Of a stretch of 6,345 bases of DNA, positions 1 to 5,583 are shown one piece after another. Location of the stretch: NCBI GenBank assembly GCA_039179965.1, contig JBCDEC010000261.1:1-6345 (forward strand). The letters run 5' to 3'. The DNA comes from Marinibacterium sp039179965 (GTDB lineage Bacteria > Pseudomonadota > Alphaproteobacteria > Rhodobacterales > Rhodobacteraceae). Below the pieces are notes generated by a model. That model did no database searches and had not been told where the DNA came from. It saw nothing but the letters and a program-made list of their open reading frames with translations. The position numbers and the translations under genes were made by a program. Each line of letters opens with the position of its first letter. Position 1 is the first letter of the stretch.

Positions 1-833
1 CCCGTCAGCGGTGTTCCGGCATAGGAGCGCAATTGCTTCATGCGCTTCATGTTTTCCGGCCCCGTGGCGACAAAACCGGAGCGCAGGCCGGGCAGGTTCG
101 AGCGTTTGGAGAGGGAATGGAAGGCCAGCAGACGCTCGGGATTCGCGCCGATGGCATCGGCGACCTCCATCGCGCCAACGGGCGGCGTGTCGCGGTAGAT
201 CTCGCAATAACATTCGTCGGCAAAGACGCGGAAGTCGTGTTTCTCTGCCAGACCCAGCAGAGTCTCCCAATAGGCGCGCGAGGCCACGGTGCCTTGCGGA
301 TTGGCCGGAGAGCACAGGTAGGCGATGGCCGTGCGATCCAGAATCGCCGGATCGACACTGGTGAAATCGGGCAGATGGCCGGTGTCGAGCGTGGCCGGCA
401 CAAAGCGCGGTTCTGCCGCGACCGAGAGAGCGGCCACCATATAGACCTGATAGAACGGGTTCGGGCACAAAACGACTGGCCGGTCGCCGTTCTTGGTTTC
501 CGGACACAGCGCCATGGCGGCGTTGTACAGCCCCTCCCGCGTGCCATTGAGCGGCAGGATCTGGTTGTCGGGGTCACGCGCCACGCCATAGCGCCGCTGG
601 ATCCAGTCCGAGATCGCGCCGCGCAGTGCGGGCGTGCCGTCATTGACCGGATAGTCATTAAAGAGAGCGGCATTTTCGACGATGACATCCGTGACCCAGG
701 CCGGAAACTTCTGTTTTGGCTCGCCAATAGTCATATGCACCACGCCGCCGCCGGGCGGATGGGGATCGAGCAACGTCCGCAGGCGCGGAAACGCGTATGC
801 CGGCAGGTTCGAAAACCGGTCAGGAAAATTCAT
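1..833 (-). CDS. dapC: Aminotransferase class I/II, DapC-type succinyldiaminopimelate transaminase (partial, C-terminus outside window)
   Basis: A PLP-dependent transaminase. By family it should convert N-succinyl-2-amino-6-oxopimelate and glutamate into N-succinyl-LL-diaminopimelate in the lysine/meso-diaminopimelate pathway in the cytosol. I translated 277 in-frame codons from the ATG at 833 to the left edge. They show the fold-type I residues at the usual spacing: Asn178 in SPANPQG, Asp206 and Tyr209 in ADECYCEIY, the Schiff-base Lys243 in SLSKRSNLPGLRSGF, and Arg251 eight residues later for the substrate carboxylate. TIGEPK near the N-terminus and SLSKRSN-PGLRSGF are typical of DapC rather than general aspartate aminotransferases. 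The start is secure: GAGG lies 7 nt upstream and an in-frame TGA lies four codons before the ATG. Roughly the last third of the protein is missing. The transaminase family is certain; the exact substrate is inferred. Confidence 0.9.
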   Translation of the reverse strand, partial: MNFPDRFSNLPAYAFPRLRTLLDPHPPGGGVVHMTIGEPKQKFPAWVTDVIVENAALFNDYPVNDGTPALRGAISDWIQRRYGVARDPDNQILPLNGTREGLYNAAMALCPETKNGDRPVVLCPNPFYQVYMVAALSVAAEPRFVPATLDTGHLPDFTSVDPAILDRTAIAYLCSPANPQGTVASRAYWETLLGLAEKHDFRVFADECYCEIYRDTPPVGAMEVADAIGANPERLLAFHSLSKRSNLPGLRSGFVATGPENMKRMKQLRSYAGTPLT

Positions 834-840
834 CTGCTTG

Positions 841-844
841 CCTC
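841..844 (-). promoter_or_regulatory. Ribosome binding site of the dapC-like gene
   Basis: GAGG on the minus strand lies 7 nt before the ATG at 833. An in-frame TGA overlaps this region, so no upstream start can be used in this frame. Confidence 0.6.
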
Positions 845-894
845 AGGTCAGGGTCGTACGCGCCCCGTTGCCGTGACGATACCGACAGGCCCGC

Positions 895-916
895 GCTGCG
901 TCCAGAAAAACGCAGC
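895..916 (-). other. Stem-loop between the amidase and dapC-like genes
   Basis: A perfect 7-bp stem (GCTGCGT at 895-901 pairing with ACGCAGC at 910-916) has an 8-nt loop. It lies 34 bp beyond the amidase stop codon in the direction of transcription. On the minus strand the T-run is in the loop, and no T-run follows the stem, so it is not a standard intrinsic terminator. It could stabilise the 3' end of the amidase mRNA, help a Rho-dependent stop, or partly separate the two genes. No other strong signal is seen in the 117-bp gap, where dapC could also have its own promoter. Confidence 0.4.
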
Positions 917-950
917 CAATGCGGCGGCGATGTGGCTTTCAGGTCATGGC

Positions 951-2282
951 CTATCCGGCGAGCGCGGCCTCGGCGGCCGCGCCGAGCCGCAAGAGCGCTT
1001 CTTCGTGGCCGGGACGGCCCAACAACGTGACACCACAGGACGGTGTGCCGGCAGGCAAGGTCAGGCCGCACAGGCCCATGACATTGCCAATCCGCGTGTT
1101 GCGCAGCGTCAGAAGATTCTCGGTCTTGTAGTAGTCCGGCTCATCGATCAGGCGCTGCAGGTGCGGCGGCAGATTGGCCGCGGAGGGCACAAGCACGGCG
1201 TCAAACTGCGCCGTCGCCTCTAGCCAGGTCGCGCGATGCCGTTCCATGGCGACCCGGGCCGCCACAAAGTCGGGTGCGGAAAACCTGGCCCCCGCGCGGA
1301 ACCGTTCGAGGATCTGCGGAAACATCTTCTCCGGCGCGGCTTCGATCACATCGCGCCAATTGCCATAGGCTTCGGGGGCAAAAAGAACGGCGGAGAGGTC
1401 CATTGCCTCTGCCAGAGCCGGGACCTCGAGCGCGCATAGCCGCGCGCCCGCGGCCTCAAACCGCTTGCAGGCATGTTCAAACGCGGCCGCCGGCGCGTCG
1501 CGCACATCATCCAGCGCCACTGTTTTTAGCACGGCCAGCCGCGTGCCGGACAGGCTTGCGCTGGTCAGATCCGGCGCGACGCGGCCTTCCAGTGCGGCCG
1601 TGATCAGAGCCGCATCTTCGACGGTGCGGCACAGCGGACCGACGGTGTCAAAGCTCGGGCAAAGCGGGACAACGCCTTTCAGACTGAGCCGCCCGGCCGT
1701 GGTCTTCAATCCCACGAGATCGTTCCAGACCGCGGGCACCCGCACGGAACCACCGGTATCGGAGCCAATTCCAGCAGGCGCCAGATCATAGGCCACCGAG
1801 GCTGCAGCCCCGGACGACGATCCGCCCGGCACGGCATCGGCATCATTGACGTTGGGCGGTGTGCCGGTGATCGGATTATAGCCCAGGCCGGAAAAGGCGA
1901 GTTCAGACATATGGGTCTTGCCCAGGCACACGAGCCCCATCCGGGTGGCGTTGACCAGCACCTGTGCGTCCTGCGCCGGAATCCGGTCGGCCAGAAGGGC
2001 CGTACCGGCCTCGGTCGCGACACCGGCCGTGTCAAACAGATCTTTCCAGCTCACCGGGACACCGTCGACCGGTGAAAGACGCTGCCCGTTTTGCGCGCGG
2101 CTGCGCGCGGCGGCCGCCTCGGCCAGGGCCCGGTCATGGGTGACGCGGGCATAAATGCTGTCGCGCAGGTCGTGGGCGTCGATGGCGTCCAGATACGTCT
2201 GGGTCAGGTCGACCGGGTCGATGTCACCTGCCGCGATGCCGCGGCCCAGATCAGCCGCCGTGCCTTTCAACCAGTCCTGCAT
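951..2282 (-). CDS. Amidase-signature family hydrolase
   Basis: A 443-residue cytoplasmic hydrolase that should cleave a carboxamide; its substrate is unknown. The Ser-cisSer-Lys triad is intact: Lys80 in VSWKDLFDTAGV, cis-Ser155 in the GGSSSG loop (153-158), and nucleophile Ser179 in GSDTGGSVRVPA. The cisSer-Ser spacing of 24 matches characterised family members. No signal peptide or membrane segment is seen. The start at 2282 is chosen because it follows AAGGAAA and begins the amidase fold. The frame stays open upstream to 2963, but that part is antisense to the hydroxylase gene. It is shorter than typical GatA (about 490 residues) and no gatB or gatC is adjacent, so it is probably not the tRNA amidotransferase subunit. 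It stands upstream of the dapC-like gene on the same strand, 117 bp away, and could be co-transcribed with it. Confidence 0.93.
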   Translation of the reverse strand: MQDWLKGTAADLGRGIAAGDIDPVDLTQTYLDAIDAHDLRDSIYARVTHDRALAEAAAARSRAQNGQRLSPVDGVPVSWKDLFDTAGVATEAGTALLADRIPAQDAQVLVNATRMGLVCLGKTHMSELAFSGLGYNPITGTPPNVNDADAVPGGSSSGAAASVAYDLAPAGIGSDTGGSVRVPAVWNDLVGLKTTAGRLSLKGVVPLCPSFDTVGPLCRTVEDAALITAALEGRVAPDLTSASLSGTRLAVLKTVALDDVRDAPAAAFEHACKRFEAAGARLCALEVPALAEAMDLSAVLFAPEAYGNWRDVIEAAPEKMFPQILERFRAGARFSAPDFVAARVAMERHRATWLEATAQFDAVLVPSAANLPPHLQRLIDEPDYYKTENLLTLRNTRIGNVMGLCGLTLPAGTPSCGVTLLGRPGHEEALLRLGAAAEAALAG

Positions 2283-2291
2283 ATGTCCGTC

Positions 2292-2298
2292 TTTCCTT
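2292..2298 (-). promoter_or_regulatory. Ribosome binding site of the amidase gene
   Basis: AAGGAAA on the minus strand lies 9 nt before the ATG at 2282. It supports this start over the longer open frame that continues into the antisense of the hydroxylase gene. Confidence 0.5.
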
Positions 2299-2300
2299 GC

Positions 2301-2329
2301 CGCACTGCAGAGACGGTAGCGACAGTGCG
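2301..2329. promoter_or_regulatory. Inverted repeat, possible operator shared by the divergent amidase and hydroxylase genes
   Basis: CGCACTG (2301-2307) and CAGTGCG (2323-2329) form a perfect 7-bp inverted repeat with a 15-nt spacer. Their centres are 22 bp apart, about two helical turns, which suits a dimeric regulator. A related half-site, TAGTGCG, lies at 2359-2365 over the proposed -10 of the hydroxylase. The repeat sits just upstream of the hydroxylase -35 and over the amidase -10 region. No regulator gene is visible in the window. A role in regulation is inferred. Confidence 0.35.
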
Positions 2330-2341
2330 ACCGCTGGACAA
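2313..2341 (-). promoter_or_regulatory. Weak candidate promoter of the amidase gene
   Basis: TTGTCC (2336-2341 on the minus strand, 4 of 6 to consensus) is followed after 17 bp by TACCGT (2313-2318, only 3 of 6). This would start transcription near 2306 and give a short leader containing AAGGAAA. The -35 overlaps the -35 proposed for the hydroxylase on the other strand. The -10 match is poor. Confidence 0.25.
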
Positions 2342-2362
2342 TCCCGAAGCACCACTCATAGT
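2335..2362 (+). promoter_or_regulatory. Candidate promoter of the UbiH-family gene, leaderless geometry
   Basis: TGGACA (2335-2340, 5 of 6 to TTGACA) is separated by 16 bp from CATAGT (2357-2362, 4 of 6 to TATAAT). The -10 ends 7 nt before the ATG at 2370, so transcription would begin at or next to the start codon. This agrees with the lack of any Shine-Dalgarno sequence before that ATG. The match is by eye only. Confidence 0.4.
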
Positions 2363-2369
2363 GCGGGTC

Positions 2370-3596
2370 ATGACAGTGGATCAGGATATCGTCATCGTCG
2401 GCGGGGGGCTGACCGGCCCGGCGCTGGCGCTGGCTTTGGCGCAGGCCGGGCTGCGCACGGCGGTGATCGACGCCAGGCCGGCCGTGATGCTGGGTGATCC
2501 CGGGTTTGACGGACGCTCCTATGCATTGGCGCAGTCCTCGCAGCGGCTGCTCTCGGCGCTGGATCTGTGGCCCACGCTGGCGGATCAGGCTCAGCCGATC
2601 CTGAATATCGAAGTGTCCGACGGGCAGGTGGGTCTGGGACCCGGGCCGTTCGGACTGGCCTTTGATGCGGCCGAAATCGACGGCGGCCCGATGGGATACA
2701 TGGTCGAAGACCGCCATATCCGGCGGGCGCTTCTGGACGCCCTGGCACGCAATGACCGGGTGCACGTGGTGAACGGCGCCGCCGTGACGGAACAAGTTGT
2801 GACGCCGGGGCGCGTCGAGGTGCATCTGGCGGATGGGCAGCGCATATCCGCCCGCCTGCTGATCGGCGCGGACGGTCGCCAGAGCGGTACGGCGGCGCGC
2901 GCCGGGATCGGCCGGCTGGAGTGGAGCTACGGGCAGACCGCCTTGGTCTGCGCGCTCTCCCACAGCCTACCCCATGACGGCATCGCGCGGCAGATCTTTC
3001 TGCCGCAAGGACCGCTGGCCATTCTGCCGCTGACCGGCGCGCGCTGCTCGATTGTCTGGAGCGAAGAGGCGCGCCTGGCAGCAGAGATACAGAGCATGTC
3101 GGAGGCGGACTATCTGACCGTGCTCCAGCCCCGTTTTGGCGGGATCCTGGGCGACCTGTCCCTGGCCGGGCAACGCTATACCTATCCGCTCAACCTGACC
3201 CTGGCGCGGCAGATGGTGGGCGCGCGCATCGCCCTTGTCGGCGACGCTGCCCATGGCGTGCATCCCATCGCGGGCCAGGGGCTCAATGCCGGGTTCCGCG
3301 ATCTGGGCGCTTTGGCGCAGGTACTCGCCGAGGCTGTCCGGCGCGGCGAGGACATGGGCGCACCGGCCGTGCTGGCGCGCTACGCGCAATGGCGGCGGGC
3401 GGATACGGTCAGCCTGGCTTTGGCGACTGACACGTTCAACCGTCTGTTTTCAAACGACAACCCCCTGCTGCGCCTGGGCCGTGGCCTGGGCATGGGCGCG
3501 GTGAATGCGCTGCCCGGTCTGCGTCGCGCCCTGATCCGCGAAGCGGCGGGCGTGGCCGGAGATGTGCCCGTGTTACTGCGGGGTCAGAAACTCTGA
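2370..3596 (+). CDS. UbiH/UbiF/COQ6-family FAD-dependent ring hydroxylase (ubiquinone biosynthesis)
   Basis: A 408-residue flavoprotein monooxygenase. The family hydroxylates the benzoquinone ring of ubiquinone precursors with NAD(P)H and O2, at the membrane surface. Motifs in order: the dinucleotide-binding GGGLTG (residues 11-16) ending at acidic Asp34; FDGRSYAL around Arg49, typical of the Ubi hydroxylases; LLIGADGRQSG with the DG motif at 168-169; and the FAD-ribityl GD motif with Asp292 in GDAAHGVHPIAGQGLN. Length fits the family. The ATG at 2370 is chosen because the Rossmann strand begins within a few residues. GTG 2361 and ATG 2283 are in frame, but none of the three has a Shine-Dalgarno. 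Which ring position it attacks (UbiH, UbiF, UbiI or UbiL type) cannot be told from sequence alone. It diverges from the amidase and converges with the Trm112-like gene. Confidence 0.92.
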   Translation: MTVDQDIVIVGGGLTGPALALALAQAGLRTAVIDARPAVMLGDPGFDGRSYALAQSSQRLLSALDLWPTLADQAQPILNIEVSDGQVGLGPGPFGLAFDAAEIDGGPMGYMVEDRHIRRALLDALARNDRVHVVNGAAVTEQVVTPGRVEVHLADGQRISARLLIGADGRQSGTAARAGIGRLEWSYGQTALVCALSHSLPHDGIARQIFLPQGPLAILPLTGARCSIVWSEEARLAAEIQSMSEADYLTVLQPRFGGILGDLSLAGQRYTYPLNLTLARQMVGARIALVGDAAHGVHPIAGQGLNAGFRDLGALAQVLAEAVRRGEDMGAPAVLARYAQWRRADTVSLALATDTFNRLFSNDNPLLRLGRGLGMGAVNALPGLRRALIREAAGVAGDVPVLLRGQKL

Positions 3597-3606
3597 GCGA
3601 GGCGCG

Positions 3607-3634
3607 CCTGGCCTGTTCCGGGCCGGGGTATTTT
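3607..3634 (+). terminator. Likely Rho-independent terminator of the UbiH-family gene
   Basis: CCTGGCC (3607-3613) pairs with GGCCGGG (3621-3627) in a 7-bp stem with one G-T pair and a 7-nt loop. G, TA and then TTTT (3631-3634) follow. It starts 11 nt after the TGA stop. The T-run is short, so termination may be partial. Confidence 0.5.
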
Positions 3635-3652
3635 CAAAAAGAAAGAAGCACG

Positions 3653-3712
3653 AGGCTGCGCGTCAATCCAGGCTGCGCGTCAATCCAGGCTGCGCGTCAA
3701 TCCAGGCTGCGC
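3653..3712. repeat. 17-bp tandem repeat over the 3' end of the Trm112-like gene
   Basis: Three exact copies of a 17-bp unit lie at 3662-3678, 3679-3695 and 3696-3712, with a 9-bp partial copy at 3653-3661. On the minus strand the unit reads GCGCAGCCTGGATTGAC. The copy at 3696-3712 encodes the last residues of the Trm112-like protein (Arg-Ser-Leu-Asp) and its TGA stop. The other copies are untranslated and each carries another TGA. Perfect identity of the copies suggests recent slippage or ongoing copy-number change. It lies in the convergent gap between this gene and the UbiH-family gene. Confidence 0.95.
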
Positions 3713-3882
3713 GCTTCATCGACCAGCATGATCGGGATGCCGTTGCGGATTGGAAAGGCCAGTCTCGCCGGGCGCGAAATCAACTCCTGCGCTGCCGCGT
3801 CATACTCCAGGCTGGACTGGGTGACCGGGCAGACCAGGGCTTCGAGCATGTGGCGTTCGGCGTCGCCGTGGCGGCCCGTCAT
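3697..3882 (-). CDS. Trm112-like protein (UPF0434/YcaR type)
   Basis: A 61-residue protein of the Trm112 family. Eukaryotic and archaeal Trm112 is a small activating partner of RNA and protein methyltransferases; the bacterial homologues are less well defined. The family core is clear: MLEALVCPVTQSSLEYD (residues 12-28) and LAFPIRNGIPIMLVDEAR near the C-terminus. Only one cysteine (Cys18) remains, so the four-Cys zinc site of eukaryotic Trm112 is absent, which is usual in bacterial members. The ATG overlaps the stop of the LON-domain gene as ATGA, and GAGGAG lies 8 nt upstream within that gene's coding sequence, so translation is probably coupled. The final codons and stop lie inside a 17-bp tandem repeat. 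The C-terminal SLD and the stop come from the first repeat copy, so changes in the downstream copies would not alter the protein. Confidence 0.9.
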   Translation of the reverse strand: MTGRHGDAERHMLEALVCPVTQSSLEYDAAAQELISRPARLAFPIRNGIPIMLVDEARSLD

Positions 3883-4526
3883 TGCAGGGTCTCCTCGGAA
3901 GCGCCGCCGCGCAGGGCAAACTCTATCAGCGTCACAAGGGTCTCGCGGCGGGTGGACAGCGAGGGCGCTTCGAGCAGCGCCTGTTTGTCTTCGGGGTCAA
4001 AGTCCAGCAGCATCGAAAGCGAATTGACCAGCAGCTCGTCTTCGGCCTCTTTCAGCGTGTCCCAGTCAGTGCTGAGCTTTTGCGCCGAGAAGAAGCGTTC
4101 CAGAAGCGCAAGAAACTGGGGCCGGTTGAACCGCGCGTCCTCTTCCGTCTTCCCGAGATCCCGGTCGAATCCGTCCCAGCTGACTTCGCAGCGCCGGTAG
4201 GGCGTGAAGCCCGAAATTTCCTGCAGGATGCGAAAGCGCGACATTCCTGTCAGGGTGATGAGGTAGCGCCCGTCCTCGGTTTCGGAGAACTGCGTGACCC
4301 GGCCCGCGCAGCCGATGGCATAAAGCCCGGTGCCAGAGTCGCGGCCGGGGACCGTGTTGGGCTGCACCATGCCAATGAGACGTTCCGAGGTGCGCAAGGC
4401 GTCTTCGAACATCTGCAGGTAGCGCGGTTCGAAAATGTGCAGGGGCAACCGCGAACGGGGCAAAAGCAGCGCCCCGGGCAGTGGGAAGACGGCAATCGTC
4501 TCGGGAAGGTCCGCGGGTTTGATCAT
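3879..4526 (-). CDS. LON substrate-binding-domain protein (no ATPase or protease domain)
   Basis: A 215-residue cytoplasmic protein made only of the N-terminal domain of Lon protease, the part that recognises unfolded substrates. The hallmark IAVFPLPGALLLPRSRLPLHIFEPRY spans residues 11-36, followed by the core with IGCAGRV and the GRYLITLTGMSRFRI strand pair, then a helical region (about 130-210) rich in Glu, Leu and Asp. No Walker motifs and no Ser-Lys protease dyad are present. Its length is normal for these stand-alone bacterial proteins, whose biochemical role is unknown. The start at 4526 is 26 bp after the cnoX stop; its Shine-Dalgarno is weak, so it may depend on translation from upstream. 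It overlaps the next gene by four bases. The operon suggests a link with protein quality control, by inference. Confidence 0.93.
   Translation of the reverse strand: MIKPADLPETIAVFPLPGALLLPRSRLPLHIFEPRYLQMFEDALRTSERLIGMVQPNTVPGRDSGTGLYAIGCAGRVTQFSETEDGRYLITLTGMSRFRILQEISGFTPYRRCEVSWDGFDRDLGKTEEDARFNRPQFLALLERFFSAQKLSTDWDTLKEAEDELLVNSLSMLLDFDPEDKQALLEAPSLSTRRETLVTLIEFALRGGASEETLQ
3891..3896 (-). promoter_or_regulatory. Ribosome binding site of the Trm112-like gene
   Basis: GAGGAG on the minus strand lies inside the last codons of the LON-domain gene, 8 nt before the ATG at 3882. With the ATGA overlap it supports both this start and coupled translation. Confidence 0.65.
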
Positions 4527-4552
4527 GAGGCTCAGGTAGGTCTTTCGCGGCC

Positions 4553-5473
4553 TCAGGCAAATATCATCGAACTGAGTTTGCGCCGTCCATTGAGCACCAC
4601 CGGGTCATTGGCCTTGAGCGCGTCGAATATCGTGAAGAGCTGGGCCTTGGCCGCGCCGTCGTTCCACTCGCGGTCGCGGCGGAAAAGTTCGAGCAGATGA
4701 TCCACGGCCTCCTGCACCTGTCCGTTCGCGTGCAGCGCCAGGGCCAGATCGAACCGCGCCTGATGATTGTCGGGCGCGGTTTCGACGGCGGACAACAGAT
4801 CGCCCAGGGGACCGGCGCCGGCAGCTTGGCGCGCGAGTTCAAGCTGAGCATGGGCTGCTTCCAGCGGGGCGGCGTCCGAGATTTCGGCAGGGGCGCCATT
4901 GAGAATGGCCTCGGCCTGATCGAGATCGTCCATCGCGATATGGGCGCGCACCAGTCCGCCATAGGCCGCCGCGTGCGCCGGCTCTTCTCCCAAAACAGCG
5001 GCAAAGGTCTGCGCCGCATCGACCGCCGCGCCTTCGGCCAGCATCGCCTCGGCCGCCTCGACCGCATCGTCCAGACCGGCGCCAGGCGCGGCACCACCCG
5101 CCGCGGCGATGACCCGTTCGACAAAGGCATCGATCTCCGAGGCTGGCAACGCGCCCTGAAATCCGTCCACCGGCTGGCCCTGCCAGAAGGCATAGACCGT
5201 GGGGATCGACTGGATCTGCAATTGCCCGGCCAGCATCTGCGCCTCGTCCACGTTTACCTTGACCATCTTGACCGCGCCCTTGGCGGCGGTGACGGCCTGC
5301 TCAAGCAACGGGCCCAGCGTCTTGCACGGACCACACCAGGGCGCCCAGAAATCCACGATCACCGGGATGGTCTGGGATTGCTCGACTACGTCGACCATGA
5401 AGGTGGCTTCGCTGCTTTCCTTGATCAGGTCTTCGGCGGGGGCGCTGCCCGCGCCGGACATCAAATCCATCAT
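4553..5473 (-). CDS. cnoX: Thioredoxin/TPR co-chaperone CnoX (YbbN)
   Basis: A 306-residue cytoplasmic protein of the CnoX family, a holdase that protects proteins under hypochlorous-acid stress and passes them to refolding chaperones. Residues about 15-110 form a thioredoxin domain: VIVDFWAPWCGPC with Cys47 and Cys50, and the cis-proline Pro91 in SIPTVYAF. Alanine-rich TPR-like helices follow, ending in a TPR_20-type tail (NHQARFDLALAL near 235; NGRRKLSSMIF at the C-terminus). The redox CxxC is intact, as in Caulobacter CnoX, whereas E. coli CnoX has lost it; thiol reductase activity is therefore expected. ATGs stand at 5479, 5473 and 5470. The Shine-Dalgarno core GGAG is 3 nt from the first and 9 nt from the second, so 5473 is preferred, with 5479 possible. 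It is the first gene of the cnoX-LON-Trm112 operon. Confidence 0.93.
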   Translation of the reverse strand: MMDLMSGAGSAPAEDLIKESSEATFMVDVVEQSQTIPVIVDFWAPWCGPCKTLGPLLEQAVTAAKGAVKMVKVNVDEAQMLAGQLQIQSIPTVYAFWQGQPVDGFQGALPASEIDAFVERVIAAAGGAAPGAGLDDAVEAAEAMLAEGAAVDAAQTFAAVLGEEPAHAAAYGGLVRAHIAMDDLDQAEAILNGAPAEISDAAPLEAAHAQLELARQAAGAGPLGDLLSAVETAPDNHQARFDLALALHANGQVQEAVDHLLELFRRDREWNDGAAKAQLFTIFDALKANDPVVLNGRRKLSSMIFA

Positions 5474-5481
5474 GAACATGT

Positions 5482-5487
5482 TCTCCT
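5482..5487 (-). promoter_or_regulatory. Ribosome binding site that decides the cnoX start
   Basis: AGGAGA on the minus strand. Its GGAG core is 3 nt from the ATG at 5479 but 9 nt from the ATG at 5473, which favours 5473. Confidence 0.65.
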
Positions 5488-5501
5488 AGGCGATTGCTCT
5501 C

Positions 5502-5530
5502 TATATGACGCTGTGTGCCCGGGAAACCAA
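5502..5530 (-). promoter_or_regulatory. Weak candidate promoter of the cnoX operon
   Basis: On the minus strand TTGGTT (5525-5530) is followed after 17 bp by CATATA (5502-5507); TATAGA (5500-5505) overlaps it as an alternative -10. Transcription would start near 5495, leaving a short leader with AGGAGA. Each hexamer matches consensus at only three or four positions. No heat-shock (sigma-32) promoter is evident. Confidence 0.25.
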
Positions 5531-5531
5531 G

Positions 5532-5565
5532 AGGTCGCTTGATCGAATGGCGATCGACCTTTTTT
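5532..5565 (+). terminator. Terminator-like hairpin with T-run, orphan on the plus strand
   Basis: AGGTCG (5532-5537) pairs with CGACCT (5555-5560). Inside, ATCG (5542-5545) can pair with CGAT (5551-5554) around the loop AATGG, leaving a 4-nt bulge. Six Ts (5560-5565) follow. It has the form of an intrinsic terminator on the plus strand, yet no plus-strand gene ends before it. It could stop antisense transcription coming out of cnoX, or be a structure upstream of the cnoX promoter. Confidence 0.4.
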
Positions 5566-5583
5566 GCCCTGTCGGGGCGCGTG

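Noticed and set aside
47..727. A 226-codon minus-strand ORF inside the dapC-like gene
   Set aside because: Wrong frame: the frame with all the aminotransferase motifs is shifted and open from 833 to the left edge.
33..1223. A 396-codon plus-strand ORF opposite the dapC-like and amidase genes
   Set aside because: It is the codon-level shadow of two genes with clear catalytic motifs, is rich in Arg, Gly and Gln as shadows are, and spans the end of one gene and the start of another.
951..2282. GatA, the glutamyl-tRNA(Gln) amidotransferase subunit
   Set aside because: Shorter than typical GatA, no gatB or gatC beside it, and the sequence around the triad (VSWKDLFDTAGV, GSDTGGSVRVPAVWND) fits general amidases.
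2283..2963. The amidase frame stays open for 227 more codons upstream, giving a 670-residue protein
   Set aside because: The extension is antisense to the well-supported UbiH-family gene, has no known domain, and the amidase fold begins at 2282 after AAGGAAA.
3653..3712. Short repeats that might suggest a CRISPR array
   Set aside because: The copies are directly adjacent with no spacers, and the unit is only 17 bp.
3879..4526. A truncated Lon protease
   Set aside because: The length is normal for stand-alone LON-domain proteins, the gene has a conserved operon position, and no downstream ATPase remnant is present.
3882..5542. Two long plus-strand ORFs (272 and 281 codons) opposite the LON-domain and cnoX genes
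   Set aside because: Antisense shadows of GC-rich genes; no recognisable domains.
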